Source of the DNA: Streptomyces violens
GTDB lineage: Bacteria > Actinomycetota > Actinomycetes > Streptomycetales > Streptomycetaceae
Reading direction: 5' to 3'
DNA length: 64,000 nt
Assembly (NCBI RefSeq): GCF_000717745.1
Contig: NZ_JOBH01000005.1
Location: 186,001-250,000, forward strand
Part shown: one piece after another, positions 8,819-16,134 of the stretch
Numbering within the stretch: position 1 is the stretch's first letter
Layout of the letters: each line of letters opens with the position of its first letter
Translations under genes and position numbers: made by a program
The notes under the pieces: model-generated
The model's input: the letters and a program-made list of their open reading frames with translations, nothing else
Told to the model about the DNA's origin: nothing
Databases searched by the model: none

Positions 8819-9589
8819 TGCCCTGGCACCCCCATCCGTCCCTTGAGCAGCCCCACACTATCGAACCCGTATTCGAATGTATCGCCGTCGCTCCCAACAC
8901 CCCTCGTACGAGTGACCATGCTCAAGGATTGGCCGTCCGCGGCACGGGGAGAGTGTGAGCGGGAGGCGGGCCCTGACGGGAAGAGGGCCCGCGGGGGAAG
9001 ACCCTGAGAGCTCGGGGCTCCGGGTCTTCGCGGGGGGACATGGGGAGGCGGGGCCCCGGCTGCTCGCAGCGCCGGGGCCCTCGCTGTCAGTGGCCCCCCG
9101 GCCCTGCGGCCCTGCTGTCCGGTGACTCATCCGAGCCCCCTCCCCCAGGGGCACGACGACCGGCCGGATGTTCCCCACATCCGCCCCGCCGCCCCGGCCC
9201 CAGGTCTTGAACGCAAGCCGTCATATGCGCCTGCGCGTTTGCGACAGCGCCAGGGTGACACGGCGTCGCGCCCACCGCTCGCATTCCGCCAAGTCCGTAC
9301 TGGGCAGGAAATCCGGGCACGGCTCGGTGCGGGCCGTCGCTCCAGGTCAGTGCCGCCGCGCGGCGGAGGCGGCGGCCGAAAAATTCTCCGCGGGAAGGCG
9401 GGCGGCAGGGGGAAGCGGAATCTCCGCGGGGAGCGCGGGACGGGATGTCGTACCGGGTGGGCGCCTGCGCGCGGTGCGCGGAGGCGGCGCCACGCCGGTC
9501 AAGCGGAGGGGCGGGGCGCCGGGCCGGGAAGCGCACCGCCGAGCGGCCGGCGAGCAGCCGGAACGCTCAGCGCTTCGCGATGAAAGCGC
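8819..9589. other. Gene-free 770-bp region with three consecutive hairpins
   Basis: No convincing gene on either strand. It is upstream of the hydrolase and downstream of dmdR. Three stems follow one another: 8966-8974/8984-8992 (gcgggccct / agggcccgc), 8997-9004/9022-9029 (gaagaccc / gggtcttc, with inner gagc/gctc) and 9051-9060/9071-9080 (gggccccggc / gccggggccc, perfect). The rest, 9085-9560, is GC-rich without codon structure that I trust. Confidence 0.5.
9051..9080. terminator. Perfect 10-bp stem hairpin, candidate terminator
   Basis: Arms 9051-9060 and 9071-9080 pair perfectly around a 10-nt loop. It is the last of three stems and could end a transcript coming from dmdR on the minus strand or an unseen transcript. 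Confidence 0.5.
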
Positions 9590-9601
9590 TCAGCGCTTCG
9601 C
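9564..9601. repeat. 15-bp direct repeat duplicating the dmdR stop region
   Basis: cgctcagcgcttcgc occurs at 9564-9578 and 9587-9601. On the minus strand each copy reads GCG AAG CGC TGA, so the last codons AKR and the stop of dmdR are present twice, 23 bp apart. Confidence 0.8.
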
Positions 9602-10282
9602 CACGAAGACGTGCTGCGCGATGTCCGTGGCCAGCTCGGCGGCCTCGCCGCTGCTGCCGACCAGCACCCCGGCCGGCGACTCCGTCACGCTCACCACGGC
9701 CCCCGGCTGCACCCCGGCCCGCCGCAGCGTGTACATCAGCTGGGCGTCCGTCTGGATGGGCTCGCCGATCCGCCGCACGACGACGGTCTTGCCGTCGGCG
9801 CCCGGGTCGAGGTCCATCAGGCTCAGCAGGCCCTCGTCCAGGAAGGCATCGGCCTCGGACTTCTCGCCCAGCTCGTCCAGGCCGGGGATGGGATTGCCGT
9901 ACGGCGACTCGGTCGGGTGCCGCAGCAGCTCCAGGACGCGGCGCTCGACCGCCTCGCTCATGACGTGCTCCCAGCGGCACGCCTCGGCGTGCACCTGCTC
10001 CCACTCCAGGCCGATCACGTCGACGAGCAGGCACTCGGCGAGCCGGTGCTTGCGCATCACACGCGTCGCGAGGCGGCGGCCTTCCTCGGTCAGCTCCAGG
10101 TGGCGGTCGCCGGCGACCTGGACCAGGCCGTCCCGCTCCATCCGCGCCACGGTCTGGCTGACGGTCGGGCCGCTCTGGTCGAGCCGCTCGGCGATGCGCG
10201 CGCGCATCGGGACCACACCTTCCTCTTCGAGCTCAAGGATGGTGCGGAGATACATCTCCGTGGTGTCGATCAGTCCGGACAT
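9590..10282 (-). CDS. dmdR1: DtxR/IdeR-family iron-dependent repressor DmdR
   Basis: 230 residues. The protein represses iron-uptake genes when Fe(II) is bound. All metal ligands of DtxR are present at the same numbers as in DtxR: Met10, Cys102, Glu105, His106 (site 2) and His79, Glu83, His98 (site 1), within MRKHRLAECLL and VHAEACRWEHVMS. The N-terminal winged helix has SGPTVSQTVARMERDGLV as recognition helix, and an SH3-like FeoA domain closes the protein (from about 150). ATG 10282 follows GAGGGGC and gives exact DtxR numbering; upstream extension is not supported. An iron box at 57434-57452 in this window is a likely target. A 243-codon ORF lies antiparallel over it. Streptomyces has two DmdR paralogues; the neighbourhood fits dmdR1. 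Confidence 0.92.
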   Translation of the reverse strand: MSGLIDTTEMYLRTILELEEEGVVPMRARIAERLDQSGPTVSQTVARMERDGLVQVAGDRHLELTEEGRRLATRVMRKHRLAECLLVDVIGLEWEQVHAEACRWEHVMSEAVERRVLELLRHPTESPYGNPIPGLDELGEKSEADAFLDEGLLSLMDLDPGADGKTVVVRRIGEPIQTDAQLMYTLRRAGVQPGAVVSVTESPAGVLVGSSGEAAELATDIAQHVFVAKR

Positions 10283-10342
10283 GCGTGCCCCTCGGCTGTG
10301 TCGTGCGGTGGCCCTGAACTCAATTCTGACGCATCCCACTGA
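9611..10342 (+). other. Antiparallel ORF over dmdR (adm-like)
   Basis: A 243-codon open frame on the plus strand runs over the whole dmdR gene. In S. coelicolor an antiparallel gene adm overlapping dmdR1 has been reported to affect siderophore and antibiotic production. The protein here is rich in H, Q and D (for example HLLPLQADHVDEQALGEPVL) as expected of a frame opposite a GC-rich gene, so openness alone is weak evidence; start and expression cannot be judged. Confidence 0.35.
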
Positions 10343-10463
10343 CATCGGTGCCGCGCGCGGCCCGAAGGCTGCCGCCGGGCCCCGGATGCGGCCGGTGGCC
10401 GGGGGCCGCGCGCGGACTCCGGTCCGGGCGGGCGCCTTTCGGCCGTACGGTGCGAGCGCCGTA

Positions 10464-10493
10464 TTGACAGGGCACTGGTCCAGACCGCAACGT
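10464..10493 (+). promoter_or_regulatory. Promoter of the SIS gene with embedded DasR-like (GntR/HutC) operator
   Basis: TTGACA at 10464-10469, an 18-bp spacer and CAACGT at 10488-10493 form a plausible housekeeping promoter. The spacer carries ACTGGTCCAGACCGCA (10474-10489), which matches the DasR dre consensus ACTGGTCTAGACCACT at 13 of 16 positions and is a palindrome in its core (TGGTC/GACC). A repressor there would block RNA polymerase. Confidence 0.6.
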
Positions 10494-10571
10494 GAGCCGC
10501 GCCACGAGGGCGGTACCGGCCCGGACCGGGCGGGACCATACGAGGAGATACCAGGAGAGAGGCACTCCGCG

Positions 10572-11336
10572 ATGGGCGAGAGCGGGAGCAACGGACTGGC
10601 CGGGCAGTACTTCGATGCCGCGATCGACCTGCTGCGGACGGTGCGGGACACCCAGGGCGAGGTGATCGCCGAGGCCGGGACGCTGATCGCCGACACCGTG
10701 GCGGCCGGCGACCGGATCTTCTGCTTCGGCGCCGGGCACTCCTCGCTGCCCGCCCAGGACACCGTGTACCGCGCCGGCGGCCTGGCGGTGATGAACCTGC
10801 TGGCCGTGCCCGGTGTGGTGGGTGTGGACGTGATGCCCGCGACGCTCGGCAGCGCCCTGGAGCGGGTCGACGGGCTGGCCGCCGCCGTCCTGGACACCAG
10901 CCCGGCGCGGTCCGGCGACGTACTCGTGATCATTTCGCTGTCCGGGCGGAACCCGCTGCCCGTGGAGATGGCGCTGAACGCCCGCGCGCTCGGCCTGAAG
11001 GTCATCGGGCTGACCTCGGTCGCGTACGCGGACGACACCAAGTCGCGGCACGTGTCCGGCACGTACCTCAAGGACCACTGCGACCTCGTGCTGGACAGCC
11101 GCATCCCGGTCGGCGACGCGGAGCTGGCGGCGCCGGGCATCGAGGCGCCGTTCGGGCCCGCGTCCACCGTCGTCACCAGCGCGGTCATGCAGGCGGTCGT
11201 GGCGACGGCCGCCGGGGCGCTCGCCGAGCGCGGCATCGACCCGCCGCTGCTGCGCTCGGGGAACGTCGACGGCGGCCACGACTGGAACGGCCGGGTCATG
11301 CGCGAGTACGCGGACCGGATCTTCTACCGGCACTGA
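10572..11336 (+). CDS. SIS-domain sugar-phosphate-binding protein (UPF0309 family)
   Basis: 254 residues with a single SIS (sugar isomerase) fold: AAGDRIFCFGAGHSSLPAQD, then GDVLVIISLSGRNPLPVEMA with the Ser-rich phosphate loop, and ALGLKVIGLTSVAYAD. SIS proteins bind or isomerise phosphosugars; UPF0309 members have no assigned reaction. No catalytic Glu/His typical of GlmS or Gmd is obvious. ATG 10572 is preceded by GGAGAGAGG. The promoter carries a DasR-like site, which would tie it to N-acetylglucosamine metabolism; the link is inference. It is divergent from dmdR with 289 bp between. Confidence 0.85.
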   Translation: MGESGSNGLAGQYFDAAIDLLRTVRDTQGEVIAEAGTLIADTVAAGDRIFCFGAGHSSLPAQDTVYRAGGLAVMNLLAVPGVVGVDVMPATLGSALERVDGLAAAVLDTSPARSGDVLVIISLSGRNPLPVEMALNARALGLKVIGLTSVAYADDTKSRHVSGTYLKDHCDLVLDSRIPVGDAELAAPGIEAPFGPASTVVTSAVMQAVVATAAGALAERGIDPPLLRSGNVDGGHDWNGRVMREYADRIFYRH

Positions 11337-11403
11337 GCCCGCCGCCGGGCCCGGCGCCGCGACCGGAGCGCGAGGCGGAGCCGTACTCCCGCGCCCCGCT
11401 ACC

Positions 11404-12906
11404 TCATCTCTTCCCCAGCGCCTCCGCCAGATCCAGTGAAGCGGCGATGCGGGAGGCGACCTCCTCGGCGTACGCGGCGTCCGCGCGGTCGAAGGGGCGG
11501 CGGGAGGCGCCGCGCAGGAACGTCGCCACGCCCAGCGTCCGGCCCCGGCTGCGCAGCACCACGCACAGGCCGTGCACCGTGCCCTCGGGCCACTTCCGGG
11601 CCGCCGCCCAGCCCTCCGGCGTGACCGCCAGGCCCGCGCTGGCCCGTACCGAACCGCGGCGCCGGTACGCCTGGACGGCCGGGTGCCCCGCTACGTACGT
11701 CAGCGGGATGCCGGTCCCCGCGACCGGCTGCGCGGGGCCGGGCGCGCCCGAGGGCGAGGCGAGGGCGCGGATCAGCCGGGGCGCGGGCTCGGTCGCGTCA
11801 TCGGGGGCCGCCGCCAGGTCCGCGTCCTCGATGGGTGTGGTCGTGTCCATGTCGGAGAGGGGCGGGCCGGCGGGCGACGGAGTGGCGGCGAGGTCGACCA
11901 GGCCGTGGTCGGCGAAGCCGGCCAGCGCGAAGTCGAGGTGGACGGCGGCCGCCTCCCCCGGGTCCTCGCACTCGGCGGCCGCGCGGCCCGCGCGGTGCAG
12001 CTGATTGGCACGGAAGCGCAGCAGCGAACTGTCCTGTTCGGCGCGCTTGAGGTCGGTGATGTCCTGGAAGAGCCAGCCGACGCCGAGCGGGACGGGCTCC
12101 TCGGCGAGCGGCGACGCCAGCCGCAGGAAGCCGCTGCGCCAGCACCGGCGCGGCTCCTCGGCCTCCTCGGAGCGGAGCGTCACCCACAGCTCGGTGGCGG
12201 CCGGGGGCGCGCCCTCCGCCAGTACGTGCTGGAGCGCGGCCTCCAGCTCCTCGACGCCCTGTACGAGCAGATCACCCAGCGGGCGCCCGAGGACGTGCGT
12301 ACGCCCGAGGCCCAGGGCGCGCGCGGCGTGGGCGTTGACGACGGCGGGGCGCAGGTCGGCGTCGACGAGCACCACGCCCCAGGACGCGTCGTCGAAGAGG
12401 GCTTCGCTGAGCGCGATGGAGCGTTCGAGGTCGATCTGGGTGTGGACCTCGCTGAAGGCGCAGTACACCCCGGCGGGCGCGCCGTCGGCGCCGGTGACGG
12501 CGGAGGACTGGGTCCGTACGAGGACCCGGCCGCCCTCCTTGGTGAGCAGCGCGAACTCGTGCACCTGGCGGCCCGGAGAGGTCATCGCGGCCATCAGCGC
12601 CGCGTGCACCTCGTCGGCGTCCTCGGCGCGCACCGCCCAGCCGGCCAGCCCCGCGCGGCCGACCGCCTCGGCGGCGGTCCAGCCGAGGATGCGCTCGGCC
12701 TCGCGGTTCCAGTGGGTGACGGTGCCGTCGGCGTCGAGAGCGCACAGGGCGGCGTCCATGCCGTCCAGGAGGGCGGCGAGCAGGCCGGAGTCCTCACTGT
12801 CGGGTGGCGGCGGCGGGTCCGTTTCCGCTCCCTGGTCGTGGCTCTGGTCCGGGCGGCCCGGTTCCCCGGGCAGCGCGGCATTGAAGTGGCGGGACGAAGC
12901 AGTCAC
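11404..12906 (-). CDS. PAS-PAS-GAF sensory protein without output domain
   Basis: About 500 residues. First PAS about 45-165 (LDGMDAALCALDADGTVTHW, NREAERILGWTAAEAVG), second PAS about 170-300 (ASWGVVLVDADLRPAVVNAHA ending in GWLFQDITDLKRAEQ), then a linker and a C-terminal GAF-like part (GLCVVLRSRGRTLGVATFLR, FDRADAAYAEEVASRIA). This is the sensor half of RsbU/SpoIIE-type PP2C phosphatases, but the protein ends right after the GAF helix, so no phosphatase, kinase or HTH is present. It may act by protein-protein contact. GTG 12906 is chosen because GCAGGGGG lies just upstream; longer starts are possible to 12978. A tandem gctgcacgt repeat lies upstream. Confidence 0.8.
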   Translation of the reverse strand: MTASSRHFNAALPGEPGRPDQSHDQGAETDPPPPPDSEDSGLLAALLDGMDAALCALDADGTVTHWNREAERILGWTAAEAVGRAGLAGWAVRAEDADEVHAALMAAMTSPGRQVHEFALLTKEGGRVLVRTQSSAVTGADGAPAGVYCAFSEVHTQIDLERSIALSEALFDDASWGVVLVDADLRPAVVNAHAARALGLGRTHVLGRPLGDLLVQGVEELEAALQHVLAEGAPPAATELWVTLRSEEAEEPRRCWRSGFLRLASPLAEEPVPLGVGWLFQDITDLKRAEQDSSLLRFRANQLHRAGRAAAECEDPGEAAAVHLDFALAGFADHGLVDLAATPSPAGPPLSDMDTTTPIEDADLAAAPDDATEPAPRLIRALASPSGAPGPAQPVAGTGIPLTYVAGHPAVQAYRRRGSVRASAGLAVTPEGWAAARKWPEGTVHGLCVVLRSRGRTLGVATFLRGASRRPFDRADAAYAEEVASRIAASLDLAEALGKR

Positions 12907-12927
12907 TGGCACCCCCTGCTGGACGCG

Positions 12928-12945
12928 GCTGCACGTGCTGCACGT
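12928..12945. repeat. Tandem 9-bp repeat upstream of the PAS gene
   Basis: gctgcacgt occurs twice without a gap and contains the palindrome gcacgtgc across the junction. Its place just upstream of the PAS gene start suggests a possible regulator site. Confidence 0.45.
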
Positions 12946-13016
12946 CGGATCATTCAACTGGAACGTGATGCAGCACACACCCCATTCCGCGAAATCGGTG
13001 CCCGCCGGAAATTCGG

Positions 13017-13045
13017 TTGTGAGGAGCCGGGCGGGTTCCTAGTGT
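13017..13045 (+). promoter_or_regulatory. Promoter of the micro-ORF unit
   Basis: TTGTGA (13017-13022), 17 bp, TAGTGT (13040-13045): a good SigHrdB-type promoter by eye. A small inverted repeat gtgtg/cacac (13042-13056) lies across the expected start point. Confidence 0.6.
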
Positions 13046-13077
13046 GTGGCGCACACGAGAAGGGAGGTGGTTCGGAA

Positions 13078-13116
13078 GTGATTTCCTACCGGACGCGTGA
13101 GGTGGCTGCGGGCTAG
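13078..13116 (+). CDS. 12-residue micro-ORF with very strong ribosome-binding site
   Basis: GTG at 13078 opens MISYRTREVAAG followed by TAG. It is preceded at 13061-13070 by AGGGAGGTGG, one of the strongest Shine-Dalgarno sequences in the window, at normal spacing. The unit has its own promoter (13017-13045) and a hairpin terminator (13228-13251) before the end of the convergent pdxH gene, so it is not a leader of a following gene. It may be a real tiny protein, or the coding part of a small RNA. No family is recognised. Confidence 0.5.
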   Translation: MISYRTREVAAG

Positions 13117-13227
13117 CGGCCCGTCGCTTCACTCAGTGCAGCGCCGGACCAGCGCACGAGACCTGTGCGCAGCCGGCCAATCTCCAGCAGTCACCCGACC
13201 CGCGGGCCGCCGGTTCGTCCGACCGGC

Positions 13228-13251
13228 CCCCGGCGCCTCCCGGCGCCGGGG
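13228..13251 (+). terminator. Terminator hairpin of the micro-ORF unit / pdxH
   Basis: ccccggcgcc (13228-13237) pairs perfectly with ggcgccgggg (13242-13251) around a tccc loop. It lies between the micro-ORF and the convergent end of pdxH and can serve both. Confidence 0.75.
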
Positions 13252-13305
13252 CAGTGGCCCGCGGGTCGTCTGCGTGTGCGGACGTTCCCGGACCCGGCCG
13301 GCCCC

Positions 13306-13998
13306 TCAGGGCGCCAGCCGCTCCACCGTCCAGCCCGTCTCTGTACGCACGTACCGCAGGCGGTCGTGCAGGCGGTTCTCGCGCCCCTGCCAGAACTCCA
13401 CGGACTCGGCGGCGACCCGGTAGCCGCCCCAGTGCGGCGGTGCCGGCACCTGCTCGCCCTCGGGGTAGCGGGCCGCCAGCTCCTCGTACGCGCGCTCCAG
13501 CTCCTCGCGGGAGCCGACCACCGAGGACTGCTCGCTGGCCCAGGCGCCGAGCTGGGAGCCGTGCGGGCGGGTGCGGAAGTACGCGGCGGTCTCGTCGCGG
13601 CCGATGCGTTCGGCGGTGCCGCCGACGATGACCTGGCGGGCGAGCGGGTGCCAGGGGAAGAGCAGCGAGACGGCCGGGTTCCCGGCGAGGTCGCGGCCCT
13701 TGCGGCTGGTGTAGTTGGTGAAGAAGACGAAGCCGCGGTCGTCGAACGCCTTCAGCAGGACGGTGCGGGAGCTGGGCCGCCCGGCGGCGTCCGCCGTGGA
13801 GACGACCATGGCGTTGGGTTCATGTATGCCGCTCGCGGCCGCTTCTTTGAACCAGCGCGCGAACTGTTCGTACGGAGTGCCGGCGAGGTCTTCCTCGGCG
13901 AGGCCGTGCGCGCGGTACTGGGCGCGCATCGAGGCGGGATCGGGGTGGTGGGCTGCGGATGCGGCGTCGGCAGAGTGCACGGGCATATCTTGCAGCAT
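13306..13998 (-). CDS. pdxH: Pyridoxamine 5'-phosphate oxidase
   Basis: 230 residues. It oxidises pyridoxamine/pyridoxine 5'-phosphate to pyridoxal 5'-phosphate with FMN and oxygen. Characteristic segments are present: [22 protein letters not shown] (FMN region), [29 protein letters not shown], and the C-terminal signature [16 protein letters not shown]. Length is normal (about 210-230). ATG 13998 gives [11 protein letters not shown]; the inner ATG at 13986 is an alternative. It is divergent from the citrate synthase gene. PLP serves among others serC in this window. Confidence 0.95.
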   Translation of the reverse strand: MLQDMPVHSADAASAAHHPDPASMRAQYRAHGLAEEDLAGTPYEQFARWFKEAAASGIHEPNAMVVSTADAAGRPSSRTVLLKAFDDRGFVFFTNYTSRKGRDLAGNPAVSLLFPWHPLARQVIVGGTAERIGRDETAAYFRTRPHGSQLGAWASEQSSVVGSREELERAYEELAARYPEGEQVPAPPHWGGYRVAAESVEFWQGRENRLHDRLRYVRTETGWTVERLAP

Positions 13999-14394
13999 CG
14001 GCCGGGCCGCGCGGGCGGTCGGCGGCCGCCTCGTGAGCCACTCGTGGCCAGGCAGTCTGCCCGCCTTCGGTGGCGCGTAACCCTCCCGTTGGGAAATCGC
14101 ACAGTGTGCCGGATGTCACGCTTCCCCGCACGTGCGGAACCCACCAAAATCATCTGCTGGGACGCTGTGGGCTCCGGACATCCGGAGATATGGTGTCCGC
14201 CCCGAAACGCCGGAACGAACCGGTGACGTACCGTCACCGCCCGCGGTCCGACACGGAATGCGGGGACCGCCGGGCGAGCGCGAGCAGTCCAGGCAAGGAG
14301 CACAGAGACCGCATCACACGTGACCGCACGGCCCCGACCGAACGGCAGCGTGGCCACGAGCCGACGCGCCGTCCCTAGCTTGAGGAGCAGCCTG
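13999..14394. promoter_or_regulatory. Divergent pdxH / citrate synthase regulatory region
   Basis: No gene is supported in these 396 bp. On the plus strand TATGGT (14189-14194) is a good -10, and a perfect 16-bp palindrome (14172-14187, ctccggacatccggag) fills its spacer. A cggtgac/gtcaccg stem (14221-14239) follows in the leader. Confidence 0.55.
14172..14187. promoter_or_regulatory. Perfect 16-bp palindrome, candidate operator of the citrate synthase gene
   Basis: ctccggacatccggag is its own reverse complement in the arms (7+2+7) and lies one base upstream of the -10 TATGGT, an ideal repressor position. Confidence 0.55.
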
Positions 14395-15498
14395 ATGTCC
14401 GACTTCGTACCCGGGCTCGAAGGAGTCGTCGCGTTCGAGACGGAGATCGCCGAACCGGATAAGGAAGGCGGCTCGCTGCGGTACCGCGGCGTCGACATCG
14501 AAGACCTGGTCGGCCAGGTGTCGTTCGGGAACGTGTGGGGCCTGCTGGTCGACGGGGCGTTCAACCCCGGCCTGCCGCCCGCCGAGCCGTTCCCGATCCC
14601 CGTGCACTCCGGTGACATCCGCGTCGACGTGCAGTCCGCGCTGGCGATGCTCGCCCCGGTATGGGGCCTGAAACCGCTGCTGGACATCGATGAGGCCGAG
14701 GCCCGCGACAATCTCGCGCGCGCCGCCGTCATGGCCCTGTCCTACGTCGCCCAGTCGGCCCGCGGCCAGGGCCTGCCGATGGTCCCGCAGAAGGAGATCG
14801 ACAAGGCGGACACCATCGTCGAGCGGTTCATGAAGCGGTGGCGGGGCGAGCCCGACCCCAAGCACGTGAAGGCCGTCGACGCGTACTGGACGTCGGCCGC
14901 CGAGCACGGCATGAACGCCTCGACCTTCACCGCCCGCGTCATCGCCTCCACGGGTGCCGACGTGGCCGCGGCGCTCTCGGGTGCGGTGGGCGCGATGTCC
15001 GGTCCGCTGCACGGCGGCGCGCCGTCCCGCGTGCTGGGCATGATCGAGGAGATCGAGCGCACCGGTGACGCGAAGGCGTATGTGAAGCAGGCGCTGGACC
15101 GCGGCGAGCGGCTGATGGGCTTCGGGCACCGGGTGTACCGCGCGGAGGACCCGCGGGCGCGCGTGCTGCGCCGGACGGCCAAGGAGCTGGGCGCGCCGCG
15201 CTTCGAGGTCGCCGAGGCGCTGGAGAAGGCTGCGCTGGAGGAGCTGCACAACCGCCGGCCCGACCGGATCCTCGCGACGAACGTGGAGTTCTGGGCGGCG
15301 ATCACGCTGGACTTCGCCGAGGTCCCGGCGCACATGTTCACGTCGATGTTCACCTGTGCCCGTACGGCCGGCTGGAGCGCGCACATCCTGGAGCAGAAGC
15401 GGACCGGCCGGCTGGTGCGGCCCTCCGCCCGGTACGTGGGCCCGGCGGCGCGCAGCCCGCGCGACATCGAAGGGTACGAGGACATCTCGGCCCGCTGA
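14395..15498 (+). CDS. Citrate synthase-like enzyme with Glu in place of the catalytic Asp
   Basis: 367 residues of the citrate/2-methylcitrate synthase fold, condensing an acyl-CoA (acetyl-CoA) with an oxoacid (oxaloacetate). The His residues are in place: H171 in EHGMNASTF, H206 in GPLHGGAP and H245 in GFGHRVYR. The third triad residue, Asp in NVDFYSG of usual enzymes, is Glu298 in NVEFWAAI. ATG 14395 follows TTGAGGAG. Streptomyces has a separate main citrate synthase, so this shorter paralogue (citA2-like) may serve another step or substrate. The position beside the branched acyl-CoA operon is suggestive only. Confidence 0.85.
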   Translation: MSDFVPGLEGVVAFETEIAEPDKEGGSLRYRGVDIEDLVGQVSFGNVWGLLVDGAFNPGLPPAEPFPIPVHSGDIRVDVQSALAMLAPVWGLKPLLDIDEAEARDNLARAAVMALSYVAQSARGQGLPMVPQKEIDKADTIVERFMKRWRGEPDPKHVKAVDAYWTSAAEHGMNASTFTARVIASTGADVAAALSGAVGAMSGPLHGGAPSRVLGMIEEIERTGDAKAYVKQALDRGERLMGFGHRVYRAEDPRARVLRRTAKELGAPRFEVAEALEKAALEELHNRRPDRILATNVEFWAAITLDFAEVPAHMFTSMFTCARTAGWSAHILEQKRTGRLVRPSARYVGPAARSPRDIEGYEDISAR

Positions 15499-15531
15499 CG
15501 GCCGGAGAGCCGTGGCTGACGGCCGGCGCCC

Positions 15532-16134
15532 TCAGTGGCCCAGTGCCCCGTCCAGGAGACGGGACCACTGGGCCACTACGCGTTCGCGGCGGGCCGTGTC
15601 GTCGCTGAGCAGGGTGGCCAGCCCCAGGCCCCGGGCCATGTCGAGGAGGCCCTGGATGGTTTCTCGTACGCCCGGGACCGATTCGTCCGCGGCCAGGAGT
15701 TCGACGGCTATGCGGTGGGATTCGCGGCCCACCCGCGCCTCCAGTTCGGTGACGCGCTCGCGGAGCTGGTCCTCGTTGGAGGCGGCCACCCAGAGGTGGA
15801 GGGCTGCGCGGAAGAGGGGGCCGGTGTAGAGGTCGACGATGGCCGCGACGACGGTTCCGCGGTCGGCCCTGTGGTCCGGGAAGAGGGTGCGGAGGGCCTG
15901 GGAGCGTTCCTCTGCCACGTATTCGACCGCCGCCGTGAAGAGGTCTTCGCGGGTGGGGAAGTGGTGCTGCGCTGCACCCCGGGAGACGCCCGCGCGCTCG
16001 GCCACGACGGAGACCGTGGAGCCCGCCCAGCCGTGTTCGGCCAGGCAGGAGACGGCGGCTGCGAGGAGCTTGCGGCGGGTGGCGCGGCTGCGGTCCTGCT
16101 GGGGTTCTCGGCGTGGTGAGGTCATCGTGACCAT
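15532..16134 (-). CDS. TetR-family repressor, last gene of the acyl-CoA operon
   Basis: 200 residues. The HTH is at about 15-65 (RSRATRRKLLAAAVSCLAE ... TVSVVAERAGVSRGAAQHHF), followed by an all-helical ligand domain. TetR repressors are released from DNA by a small ligand, here probably an acyl-CoA of the pathway. ATG 16134 has GGGAG five bases upstream and lies inside the end of the hydratase gene; ATG 16125 (ATGA overlap) is an alternative. As the eighth gene of the operon it would autoregulate; the likely operator is the palindrome at 25813-25834. Confidence 0.9.
   Translation of the reverse strand: MVTMTSPRREPQQDRSRATRRKLLAAAVSCLAEHGWAGSTVSVVAERAGVSRGAAQHHFPTREDLFTAAVEYVAEERSQALRTLFPDHRADRGTVVAAIVDLYTGPLFRAALHLWVAASNEDQLRERVTELEARVGRESHRIAVELLAADESVPGVRETIQGLLDMARGLGLATLLSDDTARRERVVAQWSRLLDGALGH

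Noticed and set aside
8918..9007. 29-codon ORF MLKDWPSAARGE... on the plus strand
   Set aside because: No ribosome-binding site, and it overlaps two hairpin stems; composition is that of non-coding GC-rich DNA.
9168..10571. Long plus-strand open frame continuous with the SIS gene
   Set aside because: The part before 10572 is opposite dmdR and gives low-complexity sequence; the SIS family starts at 10572 with a good ribosome-binding site.
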